From contig CAVZTX010000031.1 of assembly GCA_963778375.1 (NCBI GenBank), positions 1 through 64,000 on the forward strand: a stretch of 64,000 nucleotides of DNA, written 5' to 3'. Positions 28,201 to 35,910 of the stretch are shown here, piece by piece. This DNA is from CAVZTX01 sp963778375. Its GTDB lineage: Bacteria; Chloroflexota; Ktedonobacteria; Ktedonobacterales; Ktedonobacteraceae. The notes under the pieces are model-generated. The model was given only the letters and a program-made list of their open reading frames with translations. It made no database searches and was not told the DNA's origin. The translations under genes and the position numbers were made by a program. How positions within the stretch are numbered: position 1 is the stretch's first letter; each line of letters begins with the position of its first letter.

Positions 28201-29059
28201 CTATGGCTGATTGTAGAGCTGCCTCAAAAGGTCGATGGTCTTTAGCGCTGGTAACATGCACTGCTCTTGATAATCAACGTGCCATTGTTGTAAAAATGCA
28301 AATTGAGCGTGGATAGTCTCACGAGTGAACCTAGAACATGTTTGAGTTGTTGTACGAGCAGTTCGACGTTCTTAGGTAATTGCAAGGAAATATTCTATGA
28401 TAGGAGTTATTGGCAAGATGTTCGCGATAAATATCAGTTTGTTCCCATCGTCTAGCATCGAGGTAGTACAAGTTGATAGCTAGAGCTTGCCGCAACAATA
28501 TCTGTGTTCTTAGCCTTTGCTCAATCTCTTCCTTCGTAGAAGTCCCTCGTAGAAGTTTAGCAAGTGCAATTAAACTAAGTGATGCTAGAGGTTCTCGTCC
28601 AACCGCAAAATCAAAAAGATGCCATTCGTCTCCATTTGTTAAGACACCCAGATAAAGCCCTGCTTGTGTCAAATAACGTTCCAGTTGTTCTACTGGGGTC
28701 TCAGTTCCCTGCTGAGCAGAGGCCAGGTTGATTATGGATGAACTCTTTGTTTCGATGATAGCTATCCTACGTTTATCCTCCTTGTGTTGACCCCAAAGTG
28801 TAAGATCATAGCGTTCTTGGCTCTCATACTCGATTTGAGTGGGTGTATAGTAAAAAGCTGGTAAGATAAGTTGACGAATTAGTGTAGCGCGCACACTATG
28901 CTCATCACCTGTATGTCGCGGTGTACGAGCAAAATAAGAGAAAATATCCTCTTCCGAGCCTGGAGATCGCCAGGAAGAATATGCCTGAACTAATTGGAGC
29001 GCAAAAGTTGATAGATCTGTAAACTGGGGCAGTTCAGCGGAATTAGAAGCTTGTTGCAT
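25204..29059 (-). pseudogene. Type IIG restriction-modification enzyme (Eco57I-like), many frameshifts
   Basis: Collinear fragments on the minus strand reassemble one protein of about 1,250 residues. 29059-28331 begins MQQASNSAELPQFTDLSTFA and has a PD-(D/E)XK-like nuclease pattern (RYDLTLWGQHKEDKRRIAII then ETKSS). 28261-27644 is helical (AYMHFVRLFFVRVCEDYDLI). Around 27640-27150 are DVLGRVYSEGYIETKD, GQFYTPPEVVDYMLDSLG, LSCGSGSFLVAMAARKSALL (SAM motif I) and GFDLNPFACYLAEINLL. 27127-26141 holds the catalytic GNPPYV motif (LDYLFGNPPYVSAGEGI). 25860-25204 is the target-recognition part (EGRVYPDVWKRLPIKVTSVQ). At least six frame breaks, plus stop codons near 27240 and 25950, make it non-functional. 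The stretch is visibly more AT-rich than its neighbours. Confidence 0.88.
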
Positions 29060-29242
29060 GAATTATCTTCCTCGGCACTTCTACACATGTCCTTGTTCTT
29101 AATGGCAGTATAAAGGGTTAAGTAGGATTGGTCAAGTGCAATCTTATTCGGCTTTCTAAGTCAAATTGCTTTGCATCAAGAATAATATTGCCTTCAGAGT
29201 TTAAATTGGCAGTAGTCTAAGACGTAGTACATCCTATTTGGG

Positions 29243-29435
29243 CTATCTTAGCTGAACCCAATATCGGACTGCAGAAATCGGTACAACTTTGTTGTATCGC
29301 TTAGCTTGAATAACGAATTTACTGCCCTGAATTGGGTCAGAGTCAAAAGCAATTGCATCTTCCCAGCCATTGCGACTAGCCTGTTTTAGCCTCTTGCTTT
29401 CTTCATTTGAAGTAATGAAGAATATACGAAAGAAT
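29243..29435 (-). pseudogene. Remnant of an Mrr-like restriction endonuclease
   Basis: An open minus-strand stretch reads FFITSNEESKRLKQASRNGW, then EDAIAFDSDPIQGSKFVIQA, KRYNKVVPISAVRYW and a stop at 29243. D-x-IAF-D-x-DPI...KFVIQAKRY..VVPISAVR is the catalytic block of the Mrr_cat family (D...QAK active site). The rest of the gene is missing, so this is a fossil. It lies just upstream of the type IIG remnant, which suggests a former defence island. Confidence 0.7.
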
Positions 29436-29483
29436 TGCTATTTCACTCAGTGGAGAAAGATTATGGCCTACGTGGTTAAGAAA

Positions 29484-29581
29484 CTTCAACCATAAAAAGC
29501 GAAAAATCAGTTTTCTTCACCATATCTTCACCATATCTCAACCTGTTATAACCACAAAAAAAACTTCTGTATGTTTAAATA
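29484..29581 (+). promoter_or_regulatory. Direct-repeat promoter of secreted protein A
   Basis: Three 11-bp units TTCACCATATC, TTCACCATATC, TCAACCTGTTA (29516-29548) are followed 38 bp from the start of unit 3 by a -10 position TAAATA (29576-29581). A separate CTTCAACC lies at 29484, 31 bp before CTTCACC of unit 1. The geometry matches that of the three other promoters in this block. Confidence 0.7.
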
Positions 29582-29724
29582 GTAACTGGTACCCTCGTTT
29601 TCCTTCCTAAAAAAGCAACACCTATTTTTCAGACCTGTAGTGCATTTTCTTGTAGGCTGTACTACGTCTCGGTTGACTCGGCACGAATTGGTAATCGTCA
29701 CTATTTCAATGAGGAGAAACATCG

Positions 29725-31389
29725 ATGAAAGTTCTACACAGGCCGAAACTCACCTTACTCATGGCTACCCTAGCTCTGGCGGCTGTGATTGCCCTGCCAT
29801 TTACAGTCTCTGCTGCACCTTTGCATACGCAGAATGCTGGGAGTGCAAAAAACGCCCATGCTCATATCGACTGTGCTGGAGGTGCTGTTACCTGTACAGA
29901 AACCTATGACTCTGAGACGGTCTTTGGAGAAGGTCACTACGTCGGACACGACGAACCATCCACTCTCTACTATTCCAATGTACCTGGCTCTGGTAACCGG
30001 AACCAATGGCAGATCACCCTTCCCAAGGAACCATCACCAAAGAATCCACTAACCCCTGGAAAATCCTACTCTTTCGAGCTTTCGCCAGCTTTCTGGTTCG
30101 GCATGGCCATGTGCGATACGCAGTCCTATCCCGAACTGCTGAGTACCTGCACTCCCGACAGTGATAAGAACATTGTTGATCCTGCGGTCAGCCCCAACCA
30201 TCCTGGAACGGCTTTTATGGAGATGCAGTTTTATCCTCCTGGCTGGGTAGCTGATCCCTTTGGCCTGAGTTGCGACGCGACTAAGTGGTGTGCCGCACTC
30301 AATATCGACAGCTTGTCACAAAACTCTCTTACGGGTCAAACGCTCAATGACACCTGCGCCGCAACCACCGGTGTTGAGTATGTCAACTTTGCCTTCATCA
30401 CCAAGAGCGGCCATCCGCAGCCAGCTTCACCGCCTAACCCAGTCCAGTCAACCCTCAACACCTTCACCCCTAATCCGTCAGCGGACCTGTTCATGAACCC
30501 GGGGGATAAGCTTGCACTCACAATGCATGACACTGCGCATGGCCTGCAGATCATCATCAATGACAAGACAAGTGGTGAGAGTGGCTCGATGACCGCCAGT
30601 GCTGCGAACGGCTTCGGGCAGGTCAAGTTCGCTCCGAATCCATCAACCGAATGCACCAACATTCCCTACGACTTCCATCCCATGTATAGTACCTCATCAG
30701 AGAAGACTCGCGTGACTTGGGCAGCACATTCATACAACATCGCCTTTGATGCTGAGATCGGTCACTTTGACCTCTGTACCGCCGTTTCAGGCCCTGGTGG
30801 GACTTGCACGGGACTCGAGGGTATTCCCGGCGACCAGGAACCCGCTGATGTAGACGACCTAGGTTGCTTCCCCGCCTCTTCATCGCTATTGGTGCAGGTG
30901 ACCGGTTGTGTCAATGGAGCCGCCGTCAGTGTGGGCTTTGATGGTACCTCCTATCAGGACTACTGGCCCGACGGCAACACCAAGCTTCACCCAACCCCGT
31001 TCCAGTTCAGTAGCCCCTTGACCGGATCAGGCTACAATGTGCAGTACAACCGTATGGCGTTCGAAGGGGACCAGCCCCGCGTTGAGGCCCCCGATATTAG
31101 TGGAAGCCCTACTACCTGCGACCGCCTCACAGGTGCTAACTGCACAATAATACCAGAGACCGATGATAATCAGCCCGCTGTCTTCTACCCGTTCTTCAGC
31201 ATTACCAAAGTTGGAGGCCAATGCGTCTGGCAGATTGGCAACCACATTCCAGGAAGCACGAATGACTTCGGTCAAGATGCCCAATATGGGACGTTGCTGA
31301 ATTTAACCTATACCGCAACAGGTGGAGGGTTGCGCACGGTCTACGAAGACTTCCGCCAGATTCTTTCCAAGAACCCTTGTCAAGCATAA
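29725..31389 (+). CDS. Secreted protein A of a three-member paralogous family, function unknown
   Basis: ATG at 29725 with GAGGAG upstream. 554 residues. A Sec signal peptide (MKVLHRPKLTLLMATLALAA to VSAAPLHTQ) precedes a mature domain with no motif I can name. Conserved among the three copies are GHYVGHDEPSTLYYSNVPGS, FWFGMAMCDTQSYPELLSTC, NIVDPAVSPNHPGTAFMEMQ, FYPPGWV, KWCAALNIDSLSQNS, FHPMYSTSSEKTRVTWAAHS, FDGTSYQDYWPDGNTKLHPT and a C-terminal NPCQA. At least ten Cys suggest disulfides. The repeated aromatic and Gly/Pro motifs look like an all-beta extracellular fold. It has its own promoter and terminator. Confidence 0.85.
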   Translation: MKVLHRPKLTLLMATLALAAVIALPFTVSAAPLHTQNAGSAKNAHAHIDCAGGAVTCTETYDSETVFGEGHYVGHDEPSTLYYSNVPGSGNRNQWQITLPKEPSPKNPLTPGKSYSFELSPAFWFGMAMCDTQSYPELLSTCTPDSDKNIVDPAVSPNHPGTAFMEMQFYPPGWVADPFGLSCDATKWCAALNIDSLSQNSLTGQTLNDTCAATTGVEYVNFAFITKSGHPQPASPPNPVQSTLNTFTPNPSADLFMNPGDKLALTMHDTAHGLQIIINDKTSGESGSMTASAANGFGQVKFAPNPSTECTNIPYDFHPMYSTSSEKTRVTWAAHSYNIAFDAEIGHFDLCTAVSGPGGTCTGLEGIPGDQEPADVDDLGCFPASSSLLVQVTGCVNGAAVSVGFDGTSYQDYWPDGNTKLHPTPFQFSSPLTGSGYNVQYNRMAFEGDQPRVEAPDISGSPTTCDRLTGANCTIIPETDDNQPAVFYPFFSITKVGGQCVWQIGNHIPGSTNDFGQDAQYGTLLNLTYTATGGGLRTVYEDFRQILSKNPCQA

Positions 31390-31414
31390 ATGAGTTCTCG
31401 TTTAGCCTGAAGAT

Positions 31415-31452
31415 AGGAATGTCACTTCATATCGAAGTGGCATTCCTTTTTG
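31415..31452 (+). terminator. Rho-independent terminator of secreted gene A
   Basis: AGGAATGTCACTTC and GAAGTGGCATTCCT form a 14-bp stem with one G-T pair, followed by TTTTT. Clear intrinsic terminator. Confidence 0.9.
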
Positions 31453-31542
31453 GAGCTATGCTTGCTCTATAAAATTGACGCAAGCTTATTGATACAATGG
31501 ATATGAACATAGTCAATGCGCAAGAATCTTTAGTTGAGGAAC

Positions 31543-31639
31543 CTTAACCAAAAGCACTGGAAAATCCTCTTTCTTCACTATATCTCAACCACATCTCAAC
31601 CTGTTGTACCCGCAAAAAACACTTGTATGTGATTACAAT
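31543..31639 (+). promoter_or_regulatory. Direct-repeat promoter of secreted gene B
   Basis: Units TTCACTATATC, TCAACCACATC, TCAACCTGTTG (31574-31606) run with an 11-bp period. TACAAT (31634-31639) starts 38 bp after unit 3. CTTAACC at 31543-31549 is 30 bp upstream of the first unit's C and is preceded by an inverted GTTGAG (31533-31538). Confidence 0.75.
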
Positions 31640-31775
31640 AATAATTGGTGCCGCAATTTTCCCCATATTTTTCAGCCCTGTAGTACGTTTGTTTGTAGGT
31701 TATGGCTACCTATCAGCTCGCTTTTTACGCATTAGGTTTTCCTCAGTATTTCCTTTTTGAAAGTGAGGTTCCTCT

Positions 31776-33515
31776 ATGAGTTTCTCGCCAAGTCCAAGGA
31801 CGCGCATGTATCTCTCGCTCGTTAGCATTGTGGCTCTTATCAGCGCTTTTCTGATATCGGGAGCACTGAGTAGTTCAGTGGCTTATGCGAGTTCTTCCTC
31901 CTCTGTCACAACGTTCCAGGGAAAGCATGGTGTAAAGCTTCCAGCCTACTCAGGGCATCTGAATCTTACTAGTCAAGTGCATCAAGCATCGGCCTCTCAT
32001 AAACCCTTAATGCCTTTTATTGGTCGTGTTCATGGGGCGATCTCTTTCTCAGGAATACAGAGTAACGCTCCTTTGAGTAGCAGTTCAGGTATGGGATCGG
32101 ATGCAGGCAAGGTACTGCATAACTTCGATGGGCTTAATAGCGTTGACAGTTTTAATGCCAACGGCTTTACCCTTGAACCGCCCGACCAGGGGCTCTGCGT
32201 TGGGAACCTTAATGGAACAAAGGTGGTGGGTGAGGCAATCAATGATGTTTTTGCATTCTACACGCCCGGCGGGACGCTCATAGGTAGTAAGATCGACTTG
32301 AATACCTTCTTTCAAGCTCCTCCCCCTACTACTGTGGTAGGTACAGGTGACCCTCGTTGCTACTTTGATGCATCTACGAATACCTGGTTCTTTAGTGCCT
32401 ACGAGTCAGATTTCGCTACCTATGCTCAGGTCGACCTCCTCGTGCTCAACGCATCTACTCTCGCGGAAACAGTGTATCGATTCGATACGACAAACGCAGT
32501 CGGAAGCTCGATTTGCCCATGTTTCGGCGACCAGCCGCATTTAGGCGTCGATAGCCAGAATGTGTATATCAGCTTTGACGAGTTTGGTCTGACCACCAAT
32601 GCATTTGACGGTGCAGTCTTATTCGCCATCTCGAAATCCCAACTCGCAGCGGGTGGATCTACCAACTTTGTCACCTTTGGTCCAGTGAGTCTTGCTGGTA
32701 TTCCTATCACCACACTCCAACCAGCCTTTACTACTAGCCATTCGAATCAAGAATTTTTGCTGAACTCGTTTCCCTTTGATGCTCAAGGGAATAACGCCAC
32801 ATTTAGTAAAACTCTTGGCTTGTGGGTGCTTAGTGATACAAAGAGCGTTACAGCCGGAGGGATGCCCGAGTTGAGTGGAACGACGATTACCAGTGAACTC
32901 TATGCTTTCCCCACGCCTGCACTGAGCACTAATGGACTCTCGTTGGCTACCTATTTTAATGATCCTCGTATGCAGCAGGTGCAGTACATTAATGGTCAGT
33001 TGTGGGCAGCGCTGGGTACGGCACTTCTATTCCAGGGATCTCCAGTTCCGTTTGATGGAGTAGCCTGGTTTGAGATCCATCCGAAAGTCGATAGTAGTGG
33101 GATGATTGCGGGTGCAAAATTCACCCATCAAGGTTATATTGGGTCGCCTGGTGAATATCTGATCTATCCAGCAATCGAGCATACAGCGGAAGGGAAGACA
33201 GGCATCGCTTTCTCCCTCACTAGCCCCACGATCAATCCGAGTACTGGCTATGTCGTAAGCGGATCTGATGGCGTCTCCTTTGGCAGTGTTCATGTTACCG
33301 GTGTTGGATCAGGACCTGATATTGGTTTCACCTGCACCATAGGATTTCCTCAGCAATGCCGATGGGGAGACTACTCCTGGGCAACTCTCGATCCTAACGG
33401 ACAAGGCATTTGGATGGCGTCTGAATATATCGTCCCTCCAGTGGCAACGGGGGTATTTAATGGTGCTCCCGCGCCGACCAACTGGGGAACCCGTATATGG
33501 GAGGTAGCAGGCTAG
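31776..33515 (+). CDS. Secreted beta-propeller-like protein B, function unknown
   Basis: ATG at 31776. 579 residues with a signal peptide (LVSIVALISAFLISGALSSS, cleavage near VAYASS). Unlike A, C and D, its sequence has short repeats of the type found in propellers: DPRCYFDASTNTWFFSAYES, CFGDQPHLGVDSQNVYISFD, FNDPRMQQVQYINGQLWAAL and RWGDYSWATLDPNGQGIWMA, ending NWGTRIWEVAG. W-x-D/T-P motifs at repeating intervals suggest a six- or seven-bladed propeller of the sialidase/YVTN kind, but no catalytic set is evident. It shares the promoter type of its neighbours, so it is probably co-regulated and perhaps works with them outside the cell. Confidence 0.82.
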   Translation: MSFSPSPRTRMYLSLVSIVALISAFLISGALSSSVAYASSSSSVTTFQGKHGVKLPAYSGHLNLTSQVHQASASHKPLMPFIGRVHGAISFSGIQSNAPLSSSSGMGSDAGKVLHNFDGLNSVDSFNANGFTLEPPDQGLCVGNLNGTKVVGEAINDVFAFYTPGGTLIGSKIDLNTFFQAPPPTTVVGTGDPRCYFDASTNTWFFSAYESDFATYAQVDLLVLNASTLAETVYRFDTTNAVGSSICPCFGDQPHLGVDSQNVYISFDEFGLTTNAFDGAVLFAISKSQLAAGGSTNFVTFGPVSLAGIPITTLQPAFTTSHSNQEFLLNSFPFDAQGNNATFSKTLGLWVLSDTKSVTAGGMPELSGTTITSELYAFPTPALSTNGLSLATYFNDPRMQQVQYINGQLWAALGTALLFQGSPVPFDGVAWFEIHPKVDSSGMIAGAKFTHQGYIGSPGEYLIYPAIEHTAEGKTGIAFSLTSPTINPSTGYVVSGSDGVSFGSVHVTGVGSGPDIGFTCTIGFPQQCRWGDYSWATLDPNGQGIWMASEYIVPPVATGVFNGAPAPTNWGTRIWEVAG

Positions 33516-33537
33516 GATTGGTATCTATGAATGAGTC

Positions 33538-33567
33538 GTGAGAGAGATGTTAGCTCGTCTCTCTCAC
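33538..33567 (+). terminator. Hairpin after secreted gene B
   Basis: GTGAGAGAGA and TCTCTCTCAC pair perfectly around a 10-base loop just downstream of the stop. The T-tract is weak (CTTACTATAAC), so termination is likely but not certain. Confidence 0.6.
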
Positions 33568-33603
33568 TTACTATAACTTCGCTACATATAGTAGTTGAGA
33601 AAT

Positions 33604-33700
33604 CTTAACCACCAGTGCTGAAAAACTCTGTCTCTTCACTGTCCCTCAACCCTATCTCAACCTGTTGTGCCCACAAAAAACACCTCTATACGGGTACAAT
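33604..33700 (+). promoter_or_regulatory. Direct-repeat promoter of secreted gene C
   Basis: Units TTCACTGTCCC, TCAACCCTATC, TCAACCTGTTG (33635-33667); TACAAT at 33695-33700 begins 38 bp after unit 3; CTTAACC at 33604-33610, 30 bp upstream of the first unit's C, with inverted GTTGAG just before it (33594-33599). Confidence 0.75.
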
Positions 33701-33827
33701 AGTAGATGGAGTTATGGTTTCCCTCAAAAAGCAATGCCTATCTGTAATATGTTTGTTCGTAGGCTACGTCTCAGTTCTCTCGGCACGATTTGGTATTCGT
33801 CTCTATTTTCAAAGGGGAGAAACACTG

Positions 33828-35504
33828 ATGAAAGTTCTACACAAGCCGAAACTCACCTTCCTCATGACTGCTCTGGCACTCGTAGCTGTGATTGCCTTAC
33901 CATTGACAGTCTCTGCCGCTTCCTTGCATGGGCAGCAGGCTGCGAGTCCAAGTGTTTCCCACGTGCATATTGACTGTTCTAAGAGGGGATCAATTTGTAC
34001 GGATGTTGCCAATTCCGATGATGTTTTTGGTCATTATGTTGGGCACGATGAGCCATCGGATCTCTTCTATTCTAACAAACCAGGCTCAGGTAACAATGTG
34101 CAATGGCATCTCACCCTTCCCAAGGATCCAACGCCAGGACCGAATGGGGTTCCGCTACCTGGACAATCCTTCACCTTCCAGCTCAACGGGTCGTCGTTCT
34201 GGTTTGGTATGGCCATGTGCGACACGCAGTCCTATCCTGAACTGCTGAATACCTGCACACCAGATAGCGATAGCAATATCGTTGATCCTGCCATCAGTCC
34301 TAATCATTCTGGTCAAGCATTCACAGAATTGCAGTTCTATCCTCCCGGTTGGGTGGCCTGGCCAACCTGGGCTGTAGCAATCGGAACTGGCAGTTGTGAC
34401 CCGACCAAGTGGTGTGTCGCACTCAACATCGATAGTCTCTCTCTCAACCCCGTTACTGGACAGGCCAATAACCCTGCTTGCTTAGCAGCAGCCGGTGAGG
34501 AACCTATCAACTTCGCCTTCTTGACGAAGAACGGCGTTTCACAAGCACCAGCCAGTCCATTGCTCGCTACCTTGACCACCTTCACGCCGGATCCCACGAA
34601 GGATCTATTCATGAACTCCGGAGATCACCTGGTAGTGACTATGCACGATAGCCCAAATGGTCTGGTGACCGATATCAAAGATCAAACCACCGGTGCGCAT
34701 GGCTCTATGGTTGCCAGTGCAGCCAACGGTTTTGGTCAGGTGAAGTTCGACCCGAATGGCACCGATTGCAATCCTGCCACGCATAATATCCCTTACGACT
34801 TCCATCCGATGTATAGCACCTCTTCCGAGCAGACCAGGGTGACCTGGGCAACCCATTCCTACAATGTTGCCTTCTCTGATGAGATTGGTCACTTCGACTA
34901 CTGCAACGGCGCTCCTGTCCCTGCCACTGCCTTTGGTGCTCCCTGCCCTGTCGGCAACACCGAGGGTATTGCTGACGATACCGAGCCCCTTGACGGAGAC
35001 GAAACGGTCTGCTTCCCTGCAAGTCGGTCGACATTCCTCCAAATTCAAGGATGCACCAATTCCAACGATCCCGGCTTTGATGGGACTTCCTATCAACTGG
35101 ACTGGCCCGATGGCAACACGAAGCTACATCCTACACCAATTCAGTTCAGCAGTCCATTGACTGGAGTCGGCTACAATGTGCAGTACAACCGTACAGCATT
35201 CGAAGCAGACTTGCCAGCCATCGAACTGTCCTGCAACGGCTCTACAGGTGCTGGCTGCACGCTTATCCCAATGACCGACGATGGTCAGCCTGCTGTCTTC
35301 TACCCGTTCTTCAGCATCCGCAATATAGGAGGCCAATGTGCCTGGCAGTTCGGAAACCACATCCCAGGCAGCAAGAATGACTTCGGGCAGAATAACCAGT
35401 ACGGCCAGCTACTGAATCTGACCTATACCAATGTTGGTGGAGGGCCGATTACATTCTTTGATAACTTCCGCCAGATTTATTCGAAGAATCCTTGTCAAGC
35501 ATAA
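33828..35504 (+). CDS. Secreted protein C, paralogue of A and D
   Basis: The ATG at 33828 follows GGGGAGAAACACTG and begins MKVLHKPKLTFLMTALALVA, a Sec signal peptide. The larger open frame upstream is leader sequence. 558 residues. It shares HYVGHDEPSDLFYSNKPGSG, FWFGMAMCDTQSYPELLNTC, NIVDPAISPNHSGQAFTELQ, FHPMYSTSSEQTRVTWATHS, FDGTSYQLDWPDGNTKLHPT and the C-terminal SKNPCQA with A. Small indels between copies fall in loops (for example PGPNGVPLPGQSF replaces a shorter stretch), which suggests an older duplication. Function unknown; extracellular and disulfide-rich. Confidence 0.85.
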   Translation: MKVLHKPKLTFLMTALALVAVIALPLTVSAASLHGQQAASPSVSHVHIDCSKRGSICTDVANSDDVFGHYVGHDEPSDLFYSNKPGSGNNVQWHLTLPKDPTPGPNGVPLPGQSFTFQLNGSSFWFGMAMCDTQSYPELLNTCTPDSDSNIVDPAISPNHSGQAFTELQFYPPGWVAWPTWAVAIGTGSCDPTKWCVALNIDSLSLNPVTGQANNPACLAAAGEEPINFAFLTKNGVSQAPASPLLATLTTFTPDPTKDLFMNSGDHLVVTMHDSPNGLVTDIKDQTTGAHGSMVASAANGFGQVKFDPNGTDCNPATHNIPYDFHPMYSTSSEQTRVTWATHSYNVAFSDEIGHFDYCNGAPVPATAFGAPCPVGNTEGIADDTEPLDGDETVCFPASRSTFLQIQGCTNSNDPGFDGTSYQLDWPDGNTKLHPTPIQFSSPLTGVGYNVQYNRTAFEADLPAIELSCNGSTGAGCTLIPMTDDGQPAVFYPFFSIRNIGGQCAWQFGNHIPGSKNDFGQNNQYGQLLNLTYTNVGGGPITFFDNFRQIYSKNPCQA

Positions 35505-35530
35505 ACTGCACCTCATTAGTCTGAGGGGAG

Positions 35531-35562
35531 GAGGGCCGCCTCATAGAGGTGGCCCTCTTTTT
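35531..35562 (+). terminator. Rho-independent terminator of secreted gene C
   Basis: GAGGGCCGCCTC and GAGGTGGCCCTC form a strong stem followed by TTTTTT. Confidence 0.92.
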
Positions 35563-35667
35563 TAGTGCTATGTATGCTTAACGACTAACTCATACCCGCT
35601 ATTATTAAGGAATATGAATGGAGTTAATACAGCCAAAAACCCTGTTTCATTCATATGGTTGAGAAAC

Positions 35668-35765
35668 CTTAACTCAGAAACCCAGAAAAACTTTCCTTCT
35701 TAACCATATCATAACCACATCTCAACCAGTTGCACTCGCAAAAAATACCTCTGCGCAGTTACAAT
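35668..35765 (+). promoter_or_regulatory. Direct-repeat promoter of secreted gene D
   Basis: Units TTAACCATATC, ATAACCACATC, TCAACCAGTTG (35700-35732); TACAAT at 35760-35765 starts 38 bp after unit 3; CTTAACT at 35668-35674, 31 bp upstream, again with an inverted GTTGAG (35659-35664). Confidence 0.75.
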
Positions 35766-35910
35766 ATTAATTGGTGTCATGGTTTCCCTTCCAAAAAGCG
35801 ATGCCTATTTTTAAGACAGGTGCCATGTCTGTTAATTAGGCAATAGCTACGTTCCGGCTCGTTCTTTGTGTATTGGTATTCGTCTATATTTTCCGCTAGG
35901 AGAAAGATTA

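Larger units (their letters stand above)
31390..31775. other. Spacer between secreted genes A and B
   Basis: It contains the terminator of A (31415-31452) and, from 31543 to 31639, the repeat promoter of B. The remaining leader of about 130 bases up to the ATG resembles the leaders of A, C and D (CCTGTAGTACGTTTGTTTGT against CCTGTAGTGCATTTTCTTGT). Confidence 0.6.
33516..33827. other. Spacer between secreted genes B and C
   Basis: It holds the hairpin at 33538-33567, the repeat promoter of C (33604-33700) and a 125-base leader similar to those of A and D. Confidence 0.6.
35505..35910. other. Spacer between secreted genes C and D
   Basis: It carries the terminator of C (35531-35562), the repeat promoter of D (35668-35765) and a 145-base leader homologous to those of A, B and C. 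Confidence 0.6.

Noticed and set aside
29770..31389. Long antisense open frames inside the secreted-protein genes
   Set aside because: They are shadows of the high-codon-bias coding strand; none has a ribosome site or conserved protein.
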